A DNA stretch of 64,000 bases from CAZOZZ01 sp965247425 (GTDB taxonomy: Bacteria; Acidobacteriota; Terriglobia; 20CM-2-55-15), in assembly GCA_965247425.1 (NCBI GenBank), contig OZ252023.1, positions 1,364,001 through 1,428,000 on the forward strand, given 5' to 3'. The position numbers were made by a program, and so were the translations under genes. This document shows, in pieces, positions 33,932 to 40,706 of the stretch. Below the pieces are notes generated by a model, which was not told where the DNA came from, did not search any database, and was given only the letters and a program-made list of their open reading frames with translations. Position 1 is the first letter of the stretch; every line of letters begins with the position of its first letter.

Positions 33932-34744
33932 TCAGGACGTGGTTTGTTTCGCGGGTTTCTCCTTTCCAGGCGGATGCCGTGGTTTCTGTCGTTTCTCCAA
34001 CGTGCGCCGAAACCGGAAGGATTCGGTTCCGGTCTCGATGATGTGAGCGCGATCGGTTATCCGGTCCAGCAACGCCTTGCACAGCCGAACATTGGGAAAC
34101 ACCTGGGTCCATTCCGAGAACGGCAGATTCGTTGTCAAGATCACCGTCGCCCGCTCGGCTCGATCCGAGATGACTTGAAAGAGGAGTTCGGCGCCGAGGT
34201 CTGCCATCGGGACATAGCCGACTTCGTCGATGGCAATCAACTCGTATCGGAACCATCGGGCCAGAACCCGGCGGAACTGGTCGTTGTGGTGGGCCTCGAC
34301 CAACTCGTTGATCAAGCCGGCGGCCGTCGTAAAGCGAACCCGCTTCTTCTGCCGACAAGCGGCCACGCACAGTCCTGTGGCCAGGTGCGTCTTGCCCGTT
34401 CCACACTCCCCGATCAGGACGACAGGTTCGGCGTGTTCTAAATAGCCACCGTCTGCGAGTCCACGGATCCGGTTGGCTGGAACCTTCGACCGCGAGAAGT
34501 CAAAGTCCTCGAGTGTCTTCATTCGAGGGAAACGTGCGGCTTGAATCCGCCGGGCCACGGTGTTCCGTTCGCGTTCTTCAACTTCCATCGCCAGCAAGGC
34601 TTCCAGATACCGTGTGTAGGTGTGCTCTTCCCGCTGGGCCTGCTCGGCCATGGCCGCAAACTGCGTTCCGATCGTGGGCGTCCGGAGAGCTTTACAGTAC
34701 TGCTGAATCGCCGCCTGTTCGACCCCGCCGGCTGTGGCGGACAC
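33932..34744 (-). CDS. istB: IS21 helper ATPase IstB
   Basis: 270 residues of a DnaC/IstB-like AAA+ ATPase: VVLIGECGTGKTHLATGLC (Walker A), RYELIAIDEVGYVPM (Walker B), TVILTTNLPFSEW (sensor 1) and ITDRAHIIETGTESFRFRRT (C-terminal IstB block). GTG 34744 overlaps the istA stop by one base, the usual coupling. It recruits target DNA to IstA during transposition. Intact. Confidence 0.92.
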   Translation of the reverse strand: MSATAGGVEQAAIQQYCKALRTPTIGTQFAAMAEQAQREEHTYTRYLEALLAMEVEERERNTVARRIQAARFPRMKTLEDFDFSRSKVPANRIRGLADGGYLEHAEPVVLIGECGTGKTHLATGLCVAACRQKKRVRFTTAAGLINELVEAHHNDQFRRVLARWFRYELIAIDEVGYVPMADLGAELLFQVISDRAERATVILTTNLPFSEWTQVFPNVRLCKALLDRITDRAHIIETGTESFRFRRTLEKRQKPRHPPGKEKPAKQTTS

Positions 34745-36258
34745 TAGACCACCTCCGCAGTGAGCAGTGCATCGTAAGTATTCACCTCCGGCAGGGGCCG
34801 CTCATAAGCGCGTAGTGCGGCCACTTCCAGTCGCGGCGCCGCCGGCCGGTCGAATCGGGCCTCGGTCATCAGGTAGCGCGCCGCGGCGGCATCGGAGCAT
34901 CCCAGGCGCAGGGCTTGTTGGAATGCGGAATCCAGCTCGCTATAGCCATGTTCCCGGCCCAGTAGGAGCAACTCCACCATTGCGCGGGTCCCATTCTGTT
35001 TTCCGTTGCGATCGATCAACGTCTGCCAGAACTCGTCATAGCTTTTCGGCCATCGGCCCTGTTGCCGCCATTGCTCCAGAGGCTTGCTCCCGGCCAGCGC
35101 GCCCGGCTTCCGCTCCAACACCTCCAGATAATGTTCCAGATTGAAGAAGTGCTGGCCGTTTCCATATCCTCGCTCATGCCGCGCCACGCATCCGCCATCG
35201 TGCCAGACCTCCACGTAGGCCGGAAAAACGCTCGCCCGCACCACAGTCCCGGTCTTGACGGGGGCGGAGTAGAAGTTGTTACGCACCCGTACACATCCCT
35301 TACCATCGACTCGTGGAAAGCTGTCCTCGGCCAGAGGGAACCCTTCGGTCGATAACGCGAGCAGATGGGGCTGTTCGATCTGCATCCCTTCACCCACCGT
35401 CTGGACCCGATCGCCGATCTTGCGCCGTTCATCGGCACGGCAACCGGCCAGCAGCTGCGCATTCAGATCCGCCAGGTCCTTCGCCTTCGGCACCGGTACC
35501 AGGTGATTGCGCCGGAAGTATCCGGCTTCGCCTTCCACACCGCCTTTCTCGTGGCCCTCGCCGGGTGTGCAGAACTCGGCTTGAAACTTCCAATGCGACC
35601 GAAACGCGATGAACCGTTCGGTCTCTACACGCCGGTATCCCCGCAGAATCTTCTTCACCGCGCTGGTCAGGTTGTCATAACGCAGCACCCCGAAGACCCC
35701 CGCAAAATAGCGGAAACCCAACTCATGAGCCTCCAGGAATGCCTGTTGTGTCGCCCGAGGATAAGCTCGATGGAATGCGCCACCACTGCCCATGCTCCGC
35801 ATACAGAAAACCTGGAGCTTCTGCCGTTCGCCATCCAACTCCGCGACGGCTTCGTACCAGTCGATCTGTGCTTCCTGACCCCAGGCGTAGCTTTGCGGCA
35901 CGAACGTCTCCTGTCGGATGAAACCCATCTCCCGCTTCCGCCGCCCGACATACCGGCGAACCGTCGATTCCCCAATCGGATGTTTCGGAAATTCCATCCG
36001 GATCCGTTCGTAGATCCGGTGACTGGTGTGCCGCTGCTTCCGCGGGGCCTGCCTGTCCGCCTCCAACACCCCGTTGATAAATTCCATAACCGGCTCCAGC
36101 CTCGGCCTCTTCCGCTCCGGGCTCTTCCTCGCCGGCGGCACGGCGTTTCCCAGCGCTTGACGCACCATCCGCCGATGCACCCCCAGCCGCCGGGCCACAC
36201 CCTGGATCGTTCCCACACCAAACTCGTGCTCTCGCCGAATCTCTTCAAATAATTCCAC
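34744..36258 (-). CDS. istA: IS21 transposase IstA
   Basis: 504 residues. N-terminal helix-turn-helix (VELFEEIRREHEFGVGTIQGVARRLGVHRRMVRQAL), then the DDE integrase core with Asp in AQIDWYEA, Asp in GVLRYDNLTSAV and Glu in HEKGGVEGEAGYFRR, and a C-terminal beta/bzip part. I chose GTG 36258 because AAGGAG lies eight bases upstream; an ATG at 36294 is also open. Intact. Confidence 0.9.
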   Translation of the reverse strand: MELFEEIRREHEFGVGTIQGVARRLGVHRRMVRQALGNAVPPARKSPERKRPRLEPVMEFINGVLEADRQAPRKQRHTSHRIYERIRMEFPKHPIGESTVRRYVGRRKREMGFIRQETFVPQSYAWGQEAQIDWYEAVAELDGERQKLQVFCMRSMGSGGAFHRAYPRATQQAFLEAHELGFRYFAGVFGVLRYDNLTSAVKKILRGYRRVETERFIAFRSHWKFQAEFCTPGEGHEKGGVEGEAGYFRRNHLVPVPKAKDLADLNAQLLAGCRADERRKIGDRVQTVGEGMQIEQPHLLALSTEGFPLAEDSFPRVDGKGCVRVRNNFYSAPVKTGTVVRASVFPAYVEVWHDGGCVARHERGYGNGQHFFNLEHYLEVLERKPGALAGSKPLEQWRQQGRWPKSYDEFWQTLIDRNGKQNGTRAMVELLLLGREHGYSELDSAFQQALRLGCSDAAAARYLMTEARFDRPAAPRLEVAALRAYERPLPEVNTYDALLTAEVV

Positions 36259-36385
36259 CTTCGATCTCCTTGACACCGGGTCCCTCCATTCCAACTCTTT
36301 GTTCGGAACAGCCTCTCCGGTTCAGTCGTCAGGGGTGGGCCAAATCAAACGATCAAAAGTGGGCCAATTTAGAGTAGCGAAATCA

Positions 36386-36439
36386 TTTAGTGTACTCCCG
36401 GCCGCACTCCCGGCATTTCAATGCATGAACAAAACTCAT
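36386..36439 (-). pseudogene. First 18 codons of the interrupted threonine-synthase-like gene
   Basis: Reads MSFVHALKCRECGREYTK on the minus strand from ATG 36439, with GAGGAG eight bases upstream. CRECG is the first half of the zinc ribbon completed by CEEC at the start of the other fragment. After the duplicated ACTAAA the frame runs into IS21 and stops at once (TGA). Removing IS21 and one duplication joins it in frame to codon CGT at 33629. Confidence 0.9.
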
Positions 36440-36470
36440 ATCCGTTTCTCCTCTAGCCCGTTCGACAAAA

Positions 36471-36506
36471 AGAAAAGGCCCCGCGCTTTGTAGCGCGGGG
36501 CCTTTT
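36471..36506 (-). terminator. Intrinsic terminator after the second SAM-II copy
   Basis: AAAAGGCCCCGCGCT and AGCGCGGGGCCTTTT pair perfectly on the minus strand around a four-base loop, followed by CTTTTTG. It lies between the second aptamer and the ribosome site of the interrupted gene, so it works as a leader terminator. Confidence 0.85.
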
Positions 36507-36520
36507 AACAGTCCGCCGGG

Positions 36521-36567
36521 CTGTTTAGCACATTTTTACGTGGAGCAATTCGCAATAAATCACCACG
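36521..36567 (-). promoter_or_regulatory. SAM-II-like riboswitch, downstream copy
   Basis: On the minus strand: CGTGGTGATTTATTGCG, AATTGCTCCACG, TAAAAATGTGCTAAACAG. The P1 stem CGTGG/CCACG, the GTGATTT loop, TTGC and the terminal GCTAAA are the conserved elements of the SAM-II (metA/metX leader) aptamer. It repeats the upstream copy at 36641-36689 with a few changes (one base shorter loop and joining region). Fourteen bases separate it from its terminator. Confidence 0.8.
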
Positions 36568-36592
36568 TTCAGTTGTAAAAGAACTCTAAATC

Positions 36593-36624
36593 AAAAAAGC
36601 CCCGCGCCAAACGGCGACAGGGCT
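36593..36624 (-). terminator. Intrinsic terminator after the first SAM-II copy
   Basis: On the minus strand AGCCCTGTCGCC pairs with GGCGCGGGGCT (one bulge and one wobble) around GTTT, followed by six T. It stands between the two aptamer copies, so each copy has its own terminator. Confidence 0.8.
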
Positions 36625-36640
36625 TCGGAACACACCTGAA

Positions 36641-36689
36641 CTGTTTAGCACATCTTTAACGTGGAGCAATTTCGCAATAAATCACCACG
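36641..36689 (-). promoter_or_regulatory. SAM-II-like riboswitch, upstream copy
   Basis: On the minus strand CGTGGTGATTTATTGCG, AAATTGCTCCACG, TTAAAGATGTGCTAAACAG. It shares GUGGUGAUUU, UUGC, CCACGUUAAAGA and GCUAAA with the SAM-II aptamers of alphaproteobacterial metA and marine metX leaders as I remember them. P1 is formed by CGUGG and CCACG; the 3' GCUAAA should form the pseudoknot and SAM pocket. It lies about 10 bases after the predicted transcript start. Confidence 0.82.
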
Positions 36690-36705
36690 CGGACTTCAAT
36701 GCCAA

Positions 36706-36734
36706 AGTGTGCGGCATCGTCCTGGGCCCGTCAA
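36706..36734 (-). promoter_or_regulatory. Promoter for the riboswitch leader
   Basis: On the minus strand TTGACG (36734-36729), a 17-base spacer and CACACT (36711-36706). Transcription would begin near 36699, just before the first aptamer. The stretch 36735-36875 shows nothing else. Confidence 0.5.
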
Positions 36735-36875
36735 CCCCTTTCGTGCCACCCGACCATGGGGAACCTTCTCGGTTTCAGAAAGCAGCGGCCGGAACGTGGT
36801 CGATTGGTGTTCGAGCGAAGGCGGGAGTCGGCAGAACGGGATGGGCTGGCTTGACCGAAGAGCCTGCCTGTTCCA

Positions 36876-37556
36876 TCAGTCGACTTCCTCTTCGCGGAAC
36901 CCGATGCGTTCGAACGGGTTGACGATACTCGAAGAGATGTTCATCAAGTGGGCTGCGATTCTCTTCAGGTAACGGGTGTATAGAGCTGTCGTAATGGCGT
37001 CGTTCGGACTCAAGTCCGGATCTGGCGCCGTGATCAAGTCGGTGACGATTTCGTCGCACTTTTTCAGAATCCACCAGTTGCTGCTCATTACGCTGCGAGC
37101 CGCATCCGCGTCCGACGCCTTCAGGGCGGGAAGAACGCGCCGATAAATGTCTCCCACCCCCGCCTCTATTCGTTCGATCTCGCTGTTGTACCGACCGCAG
37201 TGCAGGCGTTCCGGATGTGCGACCGCCAGGTCCTTGATGTTTTTTGCATAATCCCCGATCCGTTCGATGTCGATCACGATGCTCGTGAGGATCAGGCCCG
37301 GAATCATGTTGACCCCTCCGGTTATCGCAAGGTGTTTGAGTACCTTCCGGCGAACCTGCTGTTCGTACTTGTTGATGGTCTGATCCATTTTGTGGATGTC
37401 CACCGTCAAGTCCGCGTTGTCGCTGTGGCGCAGAGTTTTGACAGACTCGGAAAACATCTCATGGGTGCTTTGGAGCATCACGTGTGAGTCCTCGAGTGCT
37501 TGAGTCAGCGAGTTCGCTGTCTTCCACAACTCAATCAACTCTTTAAACCTGAACAT
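36876..37556 (-). CDS. PhoU-domain protein
   Basis: 226 residues, entirely helical. FRFKELIELWKTANSLTQAL, IHKMDQTINKYEQQVRRKVLKHL, LILTSIVIDIERIGDYAKNIKDLA and YTRYLKRIAAHLMNISSSIVNP are PhoU-type three-helix repeats with the E/DxxxD metal-contact pattern in DIERIGDYAKN. It follows the Na/Pi cotransporter gene by only six bases, so it probably regulates that transporter, as PhoU domains fused to NptA-like proteins do. Confidence 0.85.
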   Translation of the reverse strand: MFRFKELIELWKTANSLTQALEDSHVMLQSTHEMFSESVKTLRHSDNADLTVDIHKMDQTINKYEQQVRRKVLKHLAITGGVNMIPGLILTSIVIDIERIGDYAKNIKDLAVAHPERLHCGRYNSEIERIEAGVGDIYRRVLPALKASDADAARSVMSSNWWILKKCDEIVTDLITAPDPDLSPNDAITTALYTRYLKRIAAHLMNISSSIVNPFERIGFREEEVD

Positions 37557-37562
37557 TTGAAA

Positions 37563-38651
37563 TCACCCCATTAGATAGATTAGTCCGAGAGGAATCAGAA
37601 AGAACATGGTGCCTATATACGCAACCGGGACCAATCTCGACTTCAAGGTCTGGTCCGCCAGCGTGGTCGCCAGATAAATCGGAAGCGCGCGGATGGGCCA
37701 GACGATGACGATGCCGAACACGTTAAACAGGACGTGGGCAAACGCAACGGTGACGGCGGACAATTCGCCGGTGACCAGGGCGGCCAGCATCGCGGTGATC
37801 GTCGTTCCGATATTTGCACCCAGGGTCATCGGAAAAATCTGCTGAAGAGTCAGGATTCCCGCGCCCGCCAGGGGGACAGCCAGAGAAGTTGTAATTGAAC
37901 TGCTCTGGACCATGACTGTCAGGACCAGCCCGAACATGAGAGCCCGAAAGGACGTCTTGAAGATGACGCTGTCAAAGAATGCCTCGACCCGCCCGATCAC
38001 GAGGACCTTCAAGTGTACGACGATGTAACGGAGGGCCGTGAACAGAAGAACAATCGCCAGGATCAGCAGGATCGTACCGGACTCTCCGGTCAGCCTCGCG
38101 ATGAGATCGGCCACCGGATCGACTACGAGCTTGATCGGATTGACCAGCGTCATCCCTCCGGAGTTCTGGAGCTGTTTGCCCAGGAAATCCGACGCGATGC
38201 CGAGGAAATTGGTCGCCAGTTGCAGGGGGAAAAGGATCGCCACGGCGATGAGGTTGAAGAAGTCGTGAACCGTTGCGGCCGCGAAGGCTCTTCGGAATTC
38301 CGCGGGTCTGGAGATGTGTCCGATCGAGACGAGCGTGTTCGTAACGCTCGTTCCGATATTGGCCCCGATGACCAGCGGGATCGCGCCGCTGACTTCAAGG
38401 CCCCCTCCGGCGACAAGAGCCACGACCATCGAGGTCGTCGTTGAGGAGCTCTGCACGAGGCTGGTGGCGAGAATTCCGACAAACAGCCCGACGAAAGGGT
38501 TGGCGGTGGTCGCGAGGAGTTGTTCGGCGAATCCGCTGCCGAAGAATTTGGAGGAATCCCCCATCAGCGTGATGCTGAGGAAGAACGTATACATCATCAA
38601 CAGCAGCAGAAGGGCTCTGAGGGGACCCGGTATGGTTCGTCCGTCAGGAAT
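37563..38651 (-). CDS. Na+/phosphate cotransporter (NptA/PNaS family)
   Basis: About 362 residues. The two inverted QSSS repeats of the family are clear: GILATSLVQSSSTTTSMVVALVAGG with IPLVIGANIGTSVTNTLVS, and VLTVMVQSSSITTSLAVPLAGAG with PMTLGANIGTTITAMLAAL. It imports phosphate with sodium. The start is unclear: family alignment needs residues upstream of the first ATG pair (LLLLLMMYTFFLSITLMG). The best ribosome site, GGAAAGGGG, precedes an ATT at 38651, which I propose as a rare start; the open frame to 38816 crosses a hairpin and the neighbouring gene. Confidence 0.82.
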   Translation of the reverse strand: MPDGRTIPGPLRALLLLLMMYTFFLSITLMGDSSKFFGSGFAEQLLATTANPFVGLFVGILATSLVQSSSTTTSMVVALVAGGGLEVSGAIPLVIGANIGTSVTNTLVSIGHISRPAEFRRAFAAATVHDFFNLIAVAILFPLQLATNFLGIASDFLGKQLQNSGGMTLVNPIKLVVDPVADLIARLTGESGTILLILAIVLLFTALRYIVVHLKVLVIGRVEAFFDSVIFKTSFRALMFGLVLTVMVQSSSITTSLAVPLAGAGILTLQQIFPMTLGANIGTTITAMLAALVTGELSAVTVAFAHVLFNVFGIVIVWPIRALPIYLATTLADQTLKSRLVPVAYIGTMFFLIPLGLIYLMG

Positions 38652-38704
38652 GGCGCACCCCTTTCCAAGACGCGACAGACTTGGATTTCGCGAAGGGACT
38701 AGCA

Positions 38705-38748
38705 GCCGAGGCCGGGAAGCATCCGGCCGGATGCTTCCCGGCCTCGGC
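38705..38748. terminator. Perfect 44-base palindromic hairpin
   Basis: GCCGAGGCCGGGAAGCATCC and its exact complement give 22-base arms with no loop to speak of. It starts 12 bases after the stop of the minus-strand creatininase-like gene and before the Na/Pi gene. It probably ends the former transcript; T-rich sequence follows on the plus-strand side only. Confidence 0.7.
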
Positions 38749-38760
38749 GTTCTTTCCGAA

Positions 38761-39591
38761 CTACTGGTTGCTTGAGGAAGTTCCGAGTATCCGGCGAATC
38801 GCCTCCACGGTGGCACTGGCCCGGATATCGACGAGTTTCTTGCCGTTTGCGATCGTTCGTTCCTTCGGAGCGATGCTGATGCCGTTAATCGACGCCTTCC
38901 CGGCAGCGACGCGCTGGTCGTATCGTACCGCTTCCGGATCGACCGTCATGATGATCGAGTTGACGCTGTAGTCGTCGTGGATGCCCTCGGAAACTTCCGC
39001 CTGTCCGGTGACTTCCTCAATGGCCCCATCCGAGGCCTGCCAGCTGTCGTAGTACTCCCTGACGAAATGAATCGATGTCGGTCCGCCGTCCCATTTCGCG
39101 GTCAACTCCTGGGACACTTCGTCAAGGCCACGCTGGTTCCCGCCGCTGTCTCCGATCAGAATGATGTGCTCGAAGCCATGAGCTTTCAAGCTTGACGCCA
39201 CGTCGGTGAGGATCGCCTTGTAAGTTTCCATGCGAACCGGAATCGTCCCGGGGTATCTCGGGCTATCCGGCGACCCGGGTTCGTACCGAACGATCGGTGC
39301 GATCAGCGCGTTGCCGAGTTTTCGAGCGGTCGCTTCCGCCGTCGCACGAAGGACGTAGGCATGCTTTGCCGTGGGAACGTAGGGTCCGTTCTGTTCCAGG
39401 CTGCCCGCGGCGATGATGGCGGTCGTCTTGCCGGCAGCGAGTTCATCACGCACCTCCATCCAGGTCAGCTCTTCAATCCAGACACTATCGAGAGCATCGA
39501 TCGGACGAGGCGCTTCCATGTCGTTCTGGGCCAGTGCCGGTACCGCGACTGCGACCATCATGGTCAGAACCAGCAGTCTCGTAAATTTCAT
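38761..39591 (-). CDS. Secreted creatininase-like protein, second paralogue
   Basis: 276 residues with AGGAGG upstream and a signal peptide ending VPALAQN. IEELTWMEVRDELAAGKTTAIIAAGSLEQNGPYVPTAKHAYVL, PGTIPVRMETYKAIL and IILIGDSGGNQRGLDEV are the creatininase landmarks. The first Glu is kept (LEQNG) but the next ligand His is Asn, the Asp is His (AKH), and the His of NGHGGN is Ser (GDSGGN). The paralogue at 4957-5712 shares the first two changes. Export and altered ligands suggest a distinct extracytoplasmic branch whose activity is unknown. The ORF extends upstream to 39855 without family similarity. Confidence 0.7.
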   Translation of the reverse strand: MKFTRLLVLTMMVAVAVPALAQNDMEAPRPIDALDSVWIEELTWMEVRDELAAGKTTAIIAAGSLEQNGPYVPTAKHAYVLRATAEATARKLGNALIAPIVRYEPGSPDSPRYPGTIPVRMETYKAILTDVASSLKAHGFEHIILIGDSGGNQRGLDEVSQELTAKWDGGPTSIHFVREYYDSWQASDGAIEEVTGQAEVSEGIHDDYSVNSIIMTVDPEAVRYDQRVAAGKASINGISIAPKERTIANGKKLVDIRASATVEAIRRILGTSSSNQ

Positions 39592-39904
39592 CACTCGAAA
39601 CCTCCTAACCAGTCGTCTCCCGTCGAGACCCGGTTGCCGATAGAATAGCATTCGCGCCGAAACCAGCCCGGCCATGCAATCACGGATCGATTCTACCTGA
39701 TTAACCCGGATTTCACACCGGTTGTCGTCCTGAAGATCCCGATTCAGGCCGAGAGAGACCTGCGATTTCAGGTGACACAGAAGAACTGTCACGGTATATG
39801 ATCGGGCGAACCCGGTTTTTAGAAAACTGTCTGCGCCTCCGGTCCCCACGGTCACTCGGCCGAACGGATGGTCGGATCAGACCATCCCCATCAGGAAGGC
39901 CGAC

Positions 39905-40090
39905 ATGAGAACCAAAACCAGGATTCTTTTCACAATCGCCGTCATGATCTCGTCGGCCGGTAACGGGGCCGCCCAGAGGCTCCAGATACCGGCAGAGAGC
40001 GTGGACTAACAGCAGGGAGGGACGTTGTACGAGCCCCTGATGGAGTTTGTCTACGATCTTGGCGTTGAATCGTTCGGAGAAAATACTTAA
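39905..40090 (+). pseudogene. Remnant of a small secreted protein with an in-frame stop
   Basis: AGGAAGG precedes ATG 39905, which starts a good signal peptide (MRTKTRILFTIAVMISSAGN, then GAAQRLQIPAESVD). A TAA stop follows at 40007-40009, and the same frame continues QQGGTLYEPLMEFVYDLGVE to a second stop at 40088. The protein-like sequence on both sides in one frame suggests a decayed short gene, or a 34-residue exported peptide. The preceding stretch 39592-39904 has no gene. Confidence 0.35.
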
Positions 40091-40154
40091 GGTGAAGAGG
40101 GCCGGGGCGAACCGGCCCGGCTTCAACAATTCTGACCTTTAAGAGGAGCATCCA

Positions 40155-40706
40155 ATGAACTATTACGGAGCCAGGGAACTGGCTGCAAGCTTTCGAACGG
40201 TTCGCGGCAACACGATCCAGATCGCCGAAGAGATTCCTGAACACAAGTACGGCTTCGTACCGGCGGACGGTACCAAGAGCATCGCCGAATCGCTGGTCCA
40301 CATCGCTCTTTCCTACGGGTTCAATTACCTGGTACATGCGGAAGAAAAGAGAGACACCCTCGAAGGGATCGATTTTCCGGCATTGATGGAAAAGATGGGT
40401 GCGGAAGCGGCCAAGCCGAGAAACAAGGCCGAGATCATCGAGCTGCTCAAGTCTGAAGGGGAAATCTGGGCCACCTTTGTCGAGGGAGTGACCGAAGACT
40501 TCCTTGCCGAGCCCGTCGGCATGCCCCCGGGCGCGGAGCCTGCAAGCAAGAGCCGCTTCGAGATGATGCTGTCGGTGAAGGAACACGAAATGCATCATCG
40601 CGGTCAGCTGATGCTTGCCGAACGCCTGGTCGGCATCGTGCCCCACCTGACGCGCCGTATGCAGGAGCAACTTGCCGAGATGCAGGCCGCCAAAGCCAAT
40701 GGCTGA
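40155..40706 (+). CDS. DinB-family protein
   Basis: 183 residues with GAGGAG upstream. Four-helix DinB fold: YGARELAASFRTVRGNTIQIAEEIPEHKYGFVP, then SIAESLVHIALSY (first His ligand) and MLSVKEHEMHHRGQLMLAERLVG with the paired His residues of the metal site. Many DinB proteins are thiol-dependent metalloenzymes; the substrate here is unknown. Its last eight bases overlap the next gene, implying joint translation with a thioredoxin-fold protein, which suggests a thiol-related job. Confidence 0.8.
   Translation: MNYYGARELAASFRTVRGNTIQIAEEIPEHKYGFVPADGTKSIAESLVHIALSYGFNYLVHAEEKRDTLEGIDFPALMEKMGAEAAKPRNKAEIIELLKSEGEIWATFVEGVTEDFLAEPVGMPPGAEPASKSRFEMMLSVKEHEMHHRGQLMLAERLVGIVPHLTRRMQEQLAEMQAAKANG

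Larger units (their letters stand above)
33636..36385 (-). mobile_element. IS21-family element interrupting the threonine-synthase-like gene
   Basis: 2750 bases. Target duplication TTTAGT at 33630-33635 and 36386-36391. Both termini read TG, then 17 variable bases, then TGGCCCACTTTTGATCG and a second TTTGGCCCACCCC: the multiple terminal repeats that IS21 transposase binds, at identical spacing from each end. It contains istA and istB on the minus strand, the same direction as the broken gene. 33687-33931 is non-coding and includes a hairpin. Confidence 0.95.

Noticed and set aside
36471..36624. Hairpins as a tandem of transposon-end repeats
   Set aside because: They are followed by T-runs on the minus strand and each sits directly after an aptamer-like module, the layout of riboswitch terminators.
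36661..36972. 103-codon plus-strand frame over the SAM-II leader and phoU end
   Set aside because: Conflicts with the structured leader and the PhoU gene on the minus strand; no family similarity.
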